Source of the DNA: Culturomica sp.
GTDB taxonomy: Bacteria; Bacteroidota; Bacteroidia; Bacteroidales; Marinifilaceae
Length of the DNA: 64,000 bases
Direction: 5' to 3'
Assembly: GCA_031271755.1 (NCBI GenBank)
Contig: JAISVB010000069.1
Location: forward strand, 39,067 to 103,066
Position numbers and translations under genes: made by a program. The notes beneath the pieces were generated by a model. The model searched no databases. It saw only the letters and a program-made list of their open reading frames with translations, and was not told the DNA's origin. Positions 1-7,686 of the stretch are shown here, piece after piece. Within the stretch, counting starts at the first letter, position 1, and every line of letters begins with the position of its first letter.

Positions 1-185
1 CTACGACTAAACAATACAAAGTAGCGGTTTGTGTGGAGTATAATGAAAATATTGCCACTATGGCGAATAATATAACGAAAAAAATACAAAAACTTTCCGA
101 TGAACAAAAATTGCAAATGAATTTTGAATTTGAGCAATATCGCAAAAGAATTGAAGCCGAATTGGAAAAAATGAACAAGCAATAA
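1..185 (+). CDS. C-terminal fragment of an LPP20-like exported protein (5' end outside window)
   Basis: Open from the window edge to a TAA at 183-185, frame beginning at base 3. The visible 60 residues read as a short beta-strand (YKVAVCVEYN) followed by a charged, Lys/Glu-rich helix with possible coiled-coil character (KKIQKLSDEQ, QYRKRIEAELEKM). The next gene starts 5 bases later and carries an LPP20-like domain, so the two are almost certainly co-transcribed. The strand-then-helix ending would fit the end of an LPP20-type domain, but this is inference from a fragment. Codons are AT-rich, like the three genes after it. Confidence 0.6.
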   Translation, partial: TTKQYKVAVCVEYNENIATMANNITKKIQKLSDEQKLQMNFEFEQYRKRIEAELEKMNKQ

Positions 186-190
186 AACCG

Positions 191-1210
191 ATGAAAAAGG
201 CAGGTATAACTTTTTATTGCTTTTTACTATCGCTCATACTTTTGGGACAGAATTCGCCGCGTTGGATAAACGATGCGTTGCGCGAGTCAGCATATCCGCA
301 AAATGCTTACTACTCAGCTTTTGTGACCGCAAATGCCGCTAATGAAACAGTAAACTCAATGGAAAATGCGGTAAAACGTAAAGTAATTGAAAGCATTCGT
401 GTAAAAATAAGAAGCGAGTTGATAACAGGTAATGAAGGCTATGGAACAATAGAATCATCCCACGAATATACTAAAGATGAAACGCAATCTTCGGCGGAAG
501 CAGAAATTGTAGGTATAAAAGTAGAGAGTTATAAGGCTGCTAACGTAATTTACGCTTTTGCCTATGTCAATCGTTACGAGCTAATTGGTTATTATAAAAA
601 TAATTTGTTGGTTAATCTTGGACAAATAGAAAGTTTTGTAAAAACGGCGCAAAATTTAAAGGTAAGCGGTGAAAAAGCCAAAGCCCAACTGCAACTTGAT
701 GTAGCAAGACCGCTTTTTGCTAAAGTACGCTATGCGCAGGATTTGCTTACAGCCGTTGACCCTAATGTTTCTACTGACGATTTGCAGCAAGTAAAAATCG
801 AAACTTTGTACAACCAGCTTACACAAATGCAGGCGCAGTTGATGCAGGGAGTGTATGTATATGTGGAAAGCAACGAAAATTTGTTTGGACAAAAAGTAGA
901 TATTGTTGCCAATAAAGTGAAAGCGGAATTGGCAAAAAACGGTTGTAGTTTTACCGGTGATGTAGAAGAAGCTGATTTCATACTAAACATTAGTATTTCG
1001 ACGAGAGAAATAGGCAAGCAGGGAAGTATTGTATTTGTCGCTGCCGACACACAAATTCAACTGCACCATACACATAAACAAAAAGCCGTTTATAGCGACG
1101 AAATAGCACAAAAAGGTAGTTCTATTTCGCCGGAAAAAGCTGGACGAATGGCACTGAACAATGTAGCTCCGAAAATAGCGGAAAAACTTATATTCTGGCT
1201 GAAAAATTAA
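191..1210 (+). CDS. Exported LPP20/FlgT-like protein
   Basis: A protein of 339 residues with a cleavable signal peptide (MKKAGITFYCFLLSLILLG). The mature part opens with a Trp and a Tyr-Tyr-Ser-Ala pattern, then a long amphipathic helix (about residues 45-75) and alternating strands, the arrangement of LPP20/FlgT N-terminal domains. A second alpha/beta module near residues 220-335 (VYVYVESNE, ADFILNISIS) resembles the small domains of LpoB/CsgG-type envelope proteins. There is no lipobox Cys, so it is probably periplasmic or bound to partner lipoproteins. It lies in an AT-rich same-strand run with three further envelope proteins. LPP20 relatives in Vibrio (FlgP, FlgT) build outer-membrane rings; nothing here shows a flagellum, so the role is unknown. 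Confidence 0.7.
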   Translation: MKKAGITFYCFLLSLILLGQNSPRWINDALRESAYPQNAYYSAFVTANAANETVNSMENAVKRKVIESIRVKIRSELITGNEGYGTIESSHEYTKDETQSSAEAEIVGIKVESYKAANVIYAFAYVNRYELIGYYKNNLLVNLGQIESFVKTAQNLKVSGEKAKAQLQLDVARPLFAKVRYAQDLLTAVDPNVSTDDLQQVKIETLYNQLTQMQAQLMQGVYVYVESNENLFGQKVDIVANKVKAELAKNGCSFTGDVEEADFILNISISTREIGKQGSIVFVAADTQIQLHHTHKQKAVYSDEIAQKGSSISPEKAGRMALNNVAPKIAEKLIFWLKN

Positions 1211-1241
1211 ACACAATCATTCATTTTAACACGTAATAGTC

Positions 1242-2219
1242 ATGAAAAAACAAAATTTAAGTAATCAAATCATCTTGTTGTGGCAAGGATTATTTTTCAT
1301 CATTGCGACCATTTTGTTAGCCGCATGTGTTTTACCTAAAACGATGCCAATAACAGATACATCAATATCTGTTATCAACATTATACCTGAGAAGACAACC
1401 AACTATACAAATCCTTCATTGAAAAAGTTTATAACAGAGAATGAAGGAGCCTCTGTTGTTGTACGAGACAATAAAGCGGCAATTGGAAGTGGTGTGTCGG
1501 GTAATAGTAGAAGTAGCAATCTTTGTTTACTATTAGAGAGTGCTTTACTGAAAGCTCATTACAACGTAAGAGATCGTCAGATTTTTGAAAATGTTATGGA
1601 TAAAATGAGTGATAATGTCGATTATGAGCAACTTAGCATCAAAACGGGAACGGATTTGATTTTTGAAGTAATTGACTTTGATACTGATGAATATAACGTG
1701 GATAAATATTATAAATACAGTCCCCAAAACTATACAAAATATATAAGTAATCACACAGATTATATAGGCAATCTCACAGCCACAGAGAAATTTTACGATC
1801 GCTCTATTCCCAGAAAAGGATACGATAAGAAGGGGTATGAGCTAAGGTATTCAAGCGGTAGATACTACAATAACAAGGGAAAAGTAGTTATTCCTGTCAA
1901 TTATGGGCCATATACACCTACTTCTTATAATTTTACGGGATATCACATAGAAATAAAAGTTATCATGTTAAGAGACAATAAAGTAGGAGGAACGTATAGA
2001 TACTATTATACACCATGCGATGTAAACAAAGGTGGATGCAAAATTTCTTCTTTTGGCCCACCTGCATTGCATTATTTAGACAATAATGATAACAAATATT
2101 ATGATAAATCACCTGATAGAAAAGTAGATGAAGAAGAAGCTTTATTAAAGGAATTAAGCAACTTTATTTCTAAAATCGTAGTTCCTGACATGGATAAGGA
2201 GATGAAAGGTGTCAAATAA
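1242..2219 (+). CDS. Orphan lipoprotein of the AT-rich envelope cluster
   Basis: A 325-residue lipoprotein: charged start, hydrophobic stretch and lipobox LAAC with the acylated Cys near residue 29. After the Cys the sequence has strand-rich segments (ITDTSISVINIIPE) and, around residues 95-140, the pattern LLESALLKAHYNVRDRQIFE followed by YEQLSIKTGTDLIFEV. That pattern, a paired helix then 'sensed as unknown state' strand, is what CsgG/LpoB-type proteins show, so a distant CsgG-like fold is possible. The second half is Tyr/Asn/Lys-rich and I recognise no family. The start codon is 31 bases after the previous stop. A strong hairpin terminator follows at once. Confidence 0.65.
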   Translation: MKKQNLSNQIILLWQGLFFIIATILLAACVLPKTMPITDTSISVINIIPEKTTNYTNPSLKKFITENEGASVVVRDNKAAIGSGVSGNSRSSNLCLLLESALLKAHYNVRDRQIFENVMDKMSDNVDYEQLSIKTGTDLIFEVIDFDTDEYNVDKYYKYSPQNYTKYISNHTDYIGNLTATEKFYDRSIPRKGYDKKGYELRYSSGRYYNNKGKVVIPVNYGPYTPTSYNFTGYHIEIKVIMLRDNKVGGTYRYYYTPCDVNKGGCKISSFGPPALHYLDNNDNKYYDKSPDRKVDEEEALLKELSNFISKIVVPDMDKEMKGVK

Positions 2220-2222
2220 CTG

Positions 2223-2267
2223 TTTTGTGCTTTTACAGCCTGAAATACAGGCTGTAAAAGCACAAAA
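2223..2267 (+). terminator. Intrinsic terminator, 20-bp perfect stem
   Basis: Twenty bases at 2223-2242 pair perfectly with 2248-2267 around a 5-base AAATA loop. The stem begins with a T run and ends with an A run, so it could act on either strand. It lies directly after the orphan lipoprotein stop and before the CsgG-like gene, separating the cluster into two transcripts unless it is read through. Confidence 0.85.
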
Positions 2268-2280
2268 AACTGTATGAATT

Positions 2281-3096
2281 TTGAAATTAATCATGAAATA
2301 TTTTTTATGGATGCTATGTGTGTTACACACAGTAAGTTTGCAAGCACAAAAAAAAGGGATTGCCATATTTGATTCGTATGGGGCTTCTGTTAGTAATGAG
2401 ATTAAAATAGCCGTTAGAGATGCACTTCAGGAAGGTATTGTCAAGTCAAGAAGGTATGAAGTACTGGAAAGGGAACAAATAGAAGGCGTACAAAAAGAAA
2501 TGGAATTTCAGGCAAATGCAAGCGACGAAGAACTGACCAAATGGGCTCAAAAAGCCAAAGAAGCAGATTATTCCTGTTTTGCCAGCGTAACCCAAATTGG
2601 TGCAAATTACCAGATTTCCTGCAAATTAATCGAGGCAAGCTCTTCCTACAAAGTTGTTTTTATGGATAGTCAGCGTACTAAGCAGGGAGAAGAAGATTTG
2701 ATAGATGTTCTCGAATTTATTGCTAATGAAATGTTTTCTGGTAGAAGTGAAAAAGCAGTTGTACTTTGTCCAGGTTGTTGTGCGGATGGCAATAACTATG
2801 TAGATTGTGAAATATCACTTAGTGACGAACGTCCGGCAACTTATGAAGATGCCATAAGTATCTGCGAAAGCAAAGGTGAGGGCTGGTTTCTGCCAAACAA
2901 GGAAGAGTTACAGATAATATACCACAAACAACAACTTATAGTGAATGAAGGAGGTCGAAAATTTCAATCTTTAGAATATTGGAGCTCATCTAAGCGAAAT
3001 AACTATGAATCATTCAGTGTATGTTTTAGAAATGACAATGTGTTGTATTACAGTAAAATGGAGAAAAATATTTTCCGTTGTATAAGAAGAAATTAA
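2281..3096 (+). CDS. CsgG/FlgO-like protein fused to a DUF1566-like C-terminal domain
   Basis: 271 residues. The ORF begins MKLIMKYFLW; a second Met four codons on (2293) starts a cleaner signal peptide ending VSLQAQ. Residues about 25-160 follow the CsgG/FlgO/LpoB pattern: KGIAIFDSYG strand, paired helix, RRYEVLEREQIEGVQKEMEFQ, then a sensing strand and KLIEASSSYKVVFMD. In this family the domain is an outer-membrane or periplasmic assembly module. The last 100 residues differ: a Cys-rich linker (VVLCPGCCADG), then EGWFLPNKEELQIIYHKQ, YWSSSKRN and a closing FRCIRR, the signature of DUF1566/Legionella-collagen-like C-terminal (C-type-lectin-like) domains. The fusion suggests a surface-assembly module with a binding head. 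Function untested. Confidence 0.7.
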   Translation: MKLIMKYFLWMLCVLHTVSLQAQKKGIAIFDSYGASVSNEIKIAVRDALQEGIVKSRRYEVLEREQIEGVQKEMEFQANASDEELTKWAQKAKEADYSCFASVTQIGANYQISCKLIEASSSYKVVFMDSQRTKQGEEDLIDVLEFIANEMFSGRSEKAVVLCPGCCADGNNYVDCEISLSDERPATYEDAISICESKGEGWFLPNKEELQIIYHKQQLIVNEGGRKFQSLEYWSSSKRNNYESFSVCFRNDNVLYYSKMEKNIFRCIRRN

Positions 3097-3141
3097 AGAA
3101 TAGACAATATAGCGAAATCAGGTATTTCACTGTATAAAGTA

Positions 3142-3208
3142 TAAAAGTAGTAGTTTTCCTTGTGTACAGAGGATAAACTAAAATTCCTCTACTTTTTTTA
3201 TATGTAAT
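3142..3208 (+). terminator. Probable terminator after the CsgG-like gene
   Basis: AAAAGTAG near 3143 can pair with CTACTTTT near 3190, and within it AGAGGA pairs with TCCTCT; a run of seven T follows. The stem is imperfect with a large loop, so this is less certain than its neighbours. Confidence 0.45.
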
Positions 3209-3229
3209 TGTTTTTTAGGGATTTAAAAC

Positions 3230-3562
3230 ATTAAAAATTTAAACAGGAAAAAGATCATTGTTTTGGGCATTTGTATGATTGCCTTGAGTTCCTGCTACAA
3301 CACCCAAATCTTGGTGGGTAATGTAACCCAACAGGAGCCTGTTGTTAAAGTCAAAAAAGTGTGGAATCATCATGCTATTGGTGGGCTTGTGCCTATTGGT
3401 GCAACGATGACGGCAAATGCCTACGTCGGCGATACCCCGAATTATGTCATTAAAACGAATCTAAGCTTTTTGAATGGCTTGATTTCTGGAATAACAATGG
3501 GGATTTATACACCAAGTCAGACAACGTACTATGTACCTTTAAGGGATGCAGGAGCAAGGTAG
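3230..3562 (+). CDS. Bor/Iss-family lipoprotein, apparent ATT start codon
   Basis: Reading from an ATT at 3230 gives 110 residues with a textbook lipoprotein signal: KNLNRKK, hydrophobic core, lipobox LSSC. No ATG or GTG lies upstream in frame before the stop at 3224; the nearest standard choices are TTG at 3263 (MGICMIALSSC, losing the whole basic region) or ATG at 3275 (too short). The C-terminal half carries the Bor hallmark FLNGLISGITMGIYTPSQ, very close to the lambda Bor/Iss pattern FVNGLLG-ITLGIYTP. Bor/Iss proteins are outer-membrane lipoproteins linked to serum resistance in enterics; that role need not apply here. A 13-bp terminator follows. The ATT could also be a mutated or misread ATG. 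Confidence 0.65.
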   Translation: MKNLNRKKIIVLGICMIALSSCYNTQILVGNVTQQEPVVKVKKVWNHHAIGGLVPIGATMTANAYVGDTPNYVIKTNLSFLNGLISGITMGIYTPSQTTYYVPLRDAGAR

Positions 3563-3599
3563 TACGGACGCAGTCCATCTGATTGTGTAAACCTATTGG

Positions 3600-3640
3600 G
3601 GCGGGATTTAGCACAAAGCTAAATCCCGCCATCGTTTTTC
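3600..3640 (+). terminator. Intrinsic terminator, 13-bp GC-rich stem
   Basis: GGCGGGATTTAGC (3600-3612) pairs perfectly with GCTAAATCCCGCC (3618-3630) around a 5-base loop, followed by ATCGTTTTT. It ends the Bor-like gene. Confidence 0.85.
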
Positions 3641-3673
3641 TATCTTATTTATCGCCTTCATACAGACTTTTGG

Positions 3674-3820
3674 ATGGCATCATCCATCGGATCTTTTACG
3701 GTAAACGGCGAAAAATACCTGATTTGCGACCCGACTTACATCAACGCCAATCTCGGCATGTCCATGCCCCAATTCAGAAACACCTCCGCCGAAATTTTAC
3801 CGCTGAAAACATGGAAATAA
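3674..3820 (+). pseudogene. C-terminal remnant of a transglutaminase-like protein
   Basis: A 48-codon stretch reads GSFTVNGEKYLICDPTYI then ANLGMSMPQF, the part of transglutaminase-like (papain-fold) proteins that contains the catalytic Asp in the D-P-T-Y context. The preceding Cys and His parts are absent: upstream, the frame runs back through the terminator hairpin at 3600-3630. It has no signal, no recognisable start of its own and ends normally at TAA, so it is read here as the tail of a gene whose front was lost when the AT-rich cluster arrived or rearranged. Confidence 0.5.
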
Positions 3821-3966
3821 TGATTCCATAAAACAGTGTAATAGTTGGCATTCCAAATATCAGCAATTTCAGCCTGTGAACCAAGATACTTGTAGCCGAA
3901 GGATAACATGCAACTCTTAATTCGGATACTTACTTGAAATATACGGAGTTTGTTTAAAAATTTAAG

Positions 3967-3994
3967 AAAGAGGTTTTTTGAACCTCTTTTTTTT
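3967..3994 (+). terminator. Intrinsic terminator overlapping the galactose promoter
   Basis: AAAGAGGTT (3967-3975) pairs with AACCTCTTT (3981-3989) around TTTTG, followed by further T residues. The T tract runs straight into the TTTG that forms the -33 element of the next promoter. Confidence 0.75.
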
Positions 3995-4023
3995 GCGTTT
4001 CTTTAAAAACAGTTTTATTTTTG
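3992..4023 (+). promoter_or_regulatory. Bacteroidetes-type promoter of the galactose operon
   Basis: TTTG at 3992-3995, a 20-base spacer and TATTTTTG at 4016-4023 match the Bacteroidetes consensus TTTG-N19-21-TAnnTTTG exactly. Transcription would start near 4030, about 32 bases before galM. Confidence 0.7.
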
Positions 4024-4030
4024 TCAAATT

Positions 4031-4040
4031 GTGTGCACAC
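4031..4040. promoter_or_regulatory. Perfect 10-bp palindrome at the galM transcription start
   Basis: GTGTGCACAC is its own reverse complement and begins seven bases after the -7 element, where a bound repressor would block initiation. No regulator is encoded next to the galactose operon, so the binding protein is unknown; a chance palindrome of this length is possible. Confidence 0.35.
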
Positions 4041-4061
4041 GAATAATATAAAATCGAGCCT

Positions 4062-5120
4062 ATGGCAAAGCGGGAAGCGTTTCAGGCGTCCGTGGACGGA
4101 AAACAGACGGATCTGTATCTTTTGAAAAACAGAAACGGAATAGAGGTTGCCGTGACCAATTACGGAGCTTTTATCGTTTCCGTGCTGGTGCCGGACAGAG
4201 CCGGGAACTACGCGGATGTGGTGCTGGGGCACGACACGCTCGAAGAGTACTTGCACGCTCCGGAACCTTACCTGGGGTCTGTGATCGGGCGTTACGGGAA
4301 CCGCATCGCCGGCGGCAAATTCACCCTGGAAGGAAAAGAGTATACTTTGGCCGTGAACAACGGCCCCAATTCGTTGCACGGCGGGTTGAAAGGGTTCAAC
4401 GCCAAAGTCTGGGAAGTGCTCTCGCACACTCCGCAATCCATCCGGATGAAATACCTGTCGGTGGACGGGGAGGAGGGATTTCCCGGTAATCTGGAGGCCA
4501 TGCTGACATACAGCCTGAACGACGGAAACGGCTTGGAGATCTCGTACGAAGCGACGACGGACAAGACAACCCTGGTCAACCTGACCCAGCACTCCTTCTT
4601 CAATCTCTCCGGGCAGGGGAACCCGACCCGGCCCGTTACGGATCACCTGCTGACGATCCATGCCGATTTTTATACCCCGATAGACGAAGTATCCATTCCG
4701 ACCGGAGAGATCCGTAAGGTAGAAGGAACCCCGATGGATTTCCGTACGTCCCGGGCAATCGGAGAGCGGATCGACGCCCCCTTCGGACAGTTGATTTTCG
4801 GGAAAGGATACGACCATTGCTATGTCTTGAAAAAACGGGAAACCGGAGAACTTTCGTATGCAGCCCATGTGGAAGATCCCCAAAGCGGGCGTCTGCTGGA
4901 GGTCTATACAACGGAACCGGGCGTACAGCTCTATACGGGCAACTGGCTCGGTGGATTCCGGGGAAAGAATGGGGCAACTTATCCGGAGCGGAGCGCCTTT
5001 TGCCTGGAAACACAGCATTTTCCCGACAGTCCGAACAAACCCCATTTCCCTTCGGCGGTGCTTCGGCCGGGAGAGAGGTACCGGCAAACCTGTATATACA
5101 AATTTGGAGTTGTAAAATAA
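4062..5120 (+). CDS. galM: Aldose 1-epimerase (galactose mutarotase)
   Basis: 352 residues, full length for the family and without a signal peptide, so cytoplasmic. It interconverts beta- and alpha-D-galactose so that galactokinase receives the alpha anomer. Family features seen: NYGA near the start, GRYGNRI, NSLHGG, the catalytic His in NLTQHSFFNL (His177), and the catalytic Glu in LETQHFPDSPN (Glu316). First gene of a three-gene operon with an MFS sugar transporter and galactokinase, behind a strong promoter. Confidence 0.93.
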   Translation: MAKREAFQASVDGKQTDLYLLKNRNGIEVAVTNYGAFIVSVLVPDRAGNYADVVLGHDTLEEYLHAPEPYLGSVIGRYGNRIAGGKFTLEGKEYTLAVNNGPNSLHGGLKGFNAKVWEVLSHTPQSIRMKYLSVDGEEGFPGNLEAMLTYSLNDGNGLEISYEATTDKTTLVNLTQHSFFNLSGQGNPTRPVTDHLLTIHADFYTPIDEVSIPTGEIRKVEGTPMDFRTSRAIGERIDAPFGQLIFGKGYDHCYVLKKRETGELSYAAHVEDPQSGRLLEVYTTEPGVQLYTGNWLGGFRGKNGATYPERSAFCLETQHFPDSPNKPHFPSAVLRPGERYRQTCIYKFGVVK

Positions 5121-5153
5121 GAAATTCAATCAATTAACACTAAATTCAATCGT

Positions 5154-6464
5154 ATGACACAGTCAAAAAAGCAAGGTAACATTGCAGCCATTATTGTGAT
5201 GATCTTCCTGTTCGGGATGATCTCTTTTGTGACCAACCTGGCCTCGCCGATGGGGGAGATTTTGAAACAGCAGTTCCAAGTGGCCAACTGGGTGGGGACA
5301 CTGGGTGTTTTCGCCAATTTTATTGCGTATGCGGTGATGGGGATCCCCGCCGGACTCATGCTCGACAAATGGGGCTATAAAAAAACAGGTTTAACGGCGA
5401 TTGCCGTGGGATTTATCGGTGTGGGCATCCAGACCCTTTCGGGTACCATTGACAATGCATCGGCGATGATTGTATACCTGCTCGGCGCATTTATCGCCGG
5501 TTTCTCCATGTGCTTACTGAACACGGTGGTAAATCCGATGCTCAACAACCTCGGCGGTGGCGGGAATCGGGGCAATCAGTTGATCCAGATCGGTGGATCG
5601 TTCAATTCGCTTTGCGGAACCACAGTGATCATTATGACCGGTATTTTGATCCCGGAAATCACCAAAGCCCAGATCAGCGACGTGTTTCCCTTGATGCTTA
5701 CAGCTTTGGCTGTTTTTGCTCTGGCATTTGTGGTGATTGCGTTTACGGCTATTCCCGAAAAGAAGAAGGATACAACGGTTGTGGTGAAGGAAAAATCGGC
5801 TTACGGCCCGCTTTCGTTCCGCCATTTTGTATTGGGCGCCATAGCTATTTTTGTCTATGTGGGCGTGGAAGTGGGGATTCCCAATGTGTTGCAAAAATGG
5901 TTGCAGAATGACAGTGTGATGGCTGAGATGTTCGGCGCCTCGGCGAATGCCATTGCCGCCTCGGTTGCAGGAACATATTGGTTTTTGATGCTGATTGGGC
6001 GTTTGGCCGGCGCGGCTATTGCCCAAAAGGTATCGTCCAAATCCATGTTGGTCGGCGTTTCGTTGCTTGGTTTGGTGTTAGTGGTGGTGGCGATCTTCCT
6101 GCCGACACAAACCATGTTGAATTTGCCGGTGTTCAAAAATGAACCGGGTGCTTTGTTCGGACTTGTGAACGTTCCGCTTAGCGCCGCCTTGTTGGTGTTG
6201 TGCGGACTCTGCACGTCCGTTATGTGGGGAGGCGTTTTCAATTTAGCTGTGGAGGGCCTTGGAAAATACACGGAGAAGGCATCAGGCTATTTTATGGTGC
6301 TCGTTTGCGGCGGTGGCGTATTGACCTTGTTGCAAAACTGGATTATTGACATTACCGGAGGAAACTACCTGGTGAGTTATTGGGTCATTGTCGCCGGTCT
6401 TGTATACCTGCTGTACTATGCTTTGATCGGTTCTAAGAACGTGAATAAAAACATTCCGGTATAA
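5154..6464 (+). CDS. MFS sugar transporter (glucose/galactose type)
   Basis: 436 residues with about twelve hydrophobic helices, the FucP/GluP branch of the major facilitator superfamily. Seen: MGIPAGLMLDKWGYKKTG, the loop 2-3 signature with D-x-x-G-x-(R/K), and a conserved NTVVNPMLNNLGGG segment in the fifth helix region. It would bring galactose (perhaps glucose) across the inner membrane by proton or sodium symport. It starts 33 bases after galM and stops one base before galK, so the three are one unit; the galactose specificity is inferred from that context. Confidence 0.88.
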   Translation: MTQSKKQGNIAAIIVMIFLFGMISFVTNLASPMGEILKQQFQVANWVGTLGVFANFIAYAVMGIPAGLMLDKWGYKKTGLTAIAVGFIGVGIQTLSGTIDNASAMIVYLLGAFIAGFSMCLLNTVVNPMLNNLGGGGNRGNQLIQIGGSFNSLCGTTVIIMTGILIPEITKAQISDVFPLMLTALAVFALAFVVIAFTAIPEKKKDTTVVVKEKSAYGPLSFRHFVLGAIAIFVYVGVEVGIPNVLQKWLQNDSVMAEMFGASANAIAASVAGTYWFLMLIGRLAGAAIAQKVSSKSMLVGVSLLGLVLVVVAIFLPTQTMLNLPVFKNEPGALFGLVNVPLSAALLVLCGLCTSVMWGGVFNLAVEGLGKYTEKASGYFMVLVCGGGVLTLLQNWIIDITGGNYLVSYWVIVAGLVYLLYYALIGSKNVNKNIPV

Positions 6465-6465
6465 A

Positions 6466-7614
6466 ATGGACACGGCAAGAGTACGGGAAACGTTCCGGGA
6501 AAAATTCGGGACGGAAGGAATGCTCTACTTTTCCCCGGGCCGCATCAACCTGATCGGGGAACACACCGATTACAACGGGGGATGCGTACTGCCCGGCGCT
6601 ATCGACAAAGGGATATTGGCGGAGATCAAACCGAACGGGAGCGACAAGGTGCGGGCTTACGCGCTCGACCTGGACGATTACGCCGAATTCGGTCTGAACG
6701 AAGCCGACAAGCCGGCAGCCTCCTGGGCTTGCTACATTTTCGGCGTGTGCCGGGAGATGCAAAAGAGAGGGGCGAAATTGGAGGGATTCGATACGGTCTT
6801 TTCCGGCGATGTCCCGCTGGGGGCCGGCCTCTCTTCGTCGGCCGCTCTGGAAAGTGCCTTTGGTTTCGCCCTGAATGAGATCTTCCGTTTGGGATTCGAT
6901 AAAAAAGAGTTGGTGCTGATCGGCCAGAAAACGGAGCACAACTACTGCGGTGTAAATTGCGGCATCATGGATCAGTTCGCTTCGCTCTTTGGAAAAGAGG
7001 GGCACCTGATCCGCTTGGATTGCAGCACCATGGAGTACGAATACGTCCCTTTTGATCCGAAAGGATACCGGGTGGTACTGGTGGATTCCGTGACCAAACA
7101 CGAGTTGGTGGGTTCTCCCTACAACAAACGACGTCAATCCTGCGAAAACGCTGCGACGGCCATCGCAGCAAAGCATCCGGAGGTAAAATTCTTGGCGGAT
7201 GCCGATATGGAGATGCTGGAAGAGGTGAAAGACGCCATCAGCGAAGAGGATTATAAGCGGGCTGCCTATGCCATCCAGGAGAACGAACGGTTGGTGAATA
7301 CCTGCGACGCTCTCAAAAAGGGGGATTACGCAACGGTGGGAAAAAACATGTATGCCACCCATCGCGGAATGAGCAAACTGTACGAAGTGAGCACGGAAGA
7401 GCTGGATTTTCTGAACGACGTGGCCGAAGCGTGCGGAGTGACCGGCTCGCGCATCATGGGCGGCGGCTTCGGCGGCTGCACCATCAACGTGGTTCCGGAG
7501 GATAAATACGACGCTTTTATTGCGACGGCTGTTGCGAAGTTCAAAGCAAAGTACGGCAAGGAGCCGAAGATCTATCCGGTAAAGATCAGCGACGGCGCCA
7601 GACGCCTGACTTGA
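6466..7614 (+). CDS. galK: Galactokinase
   Basis: 382 residues, GHMP kinase family; phosphorylates alpha-D-galactose to galactose-1-phosphate with ATP. The galactokinase signature GRINLIGEHTDYNGG is near residue 25, the GHMP phosphate-binding loop PLGAGLSSSAALES starts near residue 117, and the third motif MGGGFGGCTINVV lies near the C-terminus. The start codon follows the transporter stop by one base. No uridylyltransferase (galT) or epimerase (galE) lies in the window, so the Leloir pathway must be completed elsewhere. A terminator follows. Confidence 0.95.
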   Translation: MDTARVRETFREKFGTEGMLYFSPGRINLIGEHTDYNGGCVLPGAIDKGILAEIKPNGSDKVRAYALDLDDYAEFGLNEADKPAASWACYIFGVCREMQKRGAKLEGFDTVFSGDVPLGAGLSSSAALESAFGFALNEIFRLGFDKKELVLIGQKTEHNYCGVNCGIMDQFASLFGKEGHLIRLDCSTMEYEYVPFDPKGYRVVLVDSVTKHELVGSPYNKRRQSCENAATAIAAKHPEVKFLADADMEMLEEVKDAISEEDYKRAAYAIQENERLVNTCDALKKGDYATVGKNMYATHRGMSKLYEVSTEELDFLNDVAEACGVTGSRIMGGGFGGCTINVVPEDKYDAFIATAVAKFKAKYGKEPKIYPVKISDGARRLT

Positions 7615-7634
7615 TTTTCTTTCAGAATTGATTT

Positions 7635-7674
7635 GAAGAGTGCGGGAAGCAATTCTCCGCACTCTTCTTTTTTT
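7635..7674 (+). terminator. Intrinsic terminator of the galactose operon
   Basis: GAAGAGTGCGG (7635-7645) pairs with CCGCACTCTTC (7657-7667) around an 11-base loop and is followed by seven T. Confidence 0.9.
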
Positions 7675-7686
7675 AATTTTCGTGCA

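Larger units (their letters stand above)
3563..4061. other. Composition boundary between AT-rich cluster and galactose operon
   Basis: This interval holds, in order, the 3600-3640 terminator, the transglutaminase-like remnant, about 130 bases (3821-3950) in which I see no gene on either strand that I can support, a second terminator at 3967-3994 and the galactose promoter. Base composition shifts from AT-rich to moderately GC-rich across it. Confidence 0.6.

Noticed and set aside
3741..3911. Minus-strand 57-codon frame (begins MLSFGYKYLGSQ) across the boundary region
   Set aside because: It lies antisense to the better-supported transglutaminase-like remnant, has no recognisable domain and no start signals.
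3954..5129. 391-codon minus-strand frame opposite galM
   Set aside because: Arg/Pro/Phe-rich shadow frame entirely antisense to a conserved enzyme; arises from GC-biased third positions.
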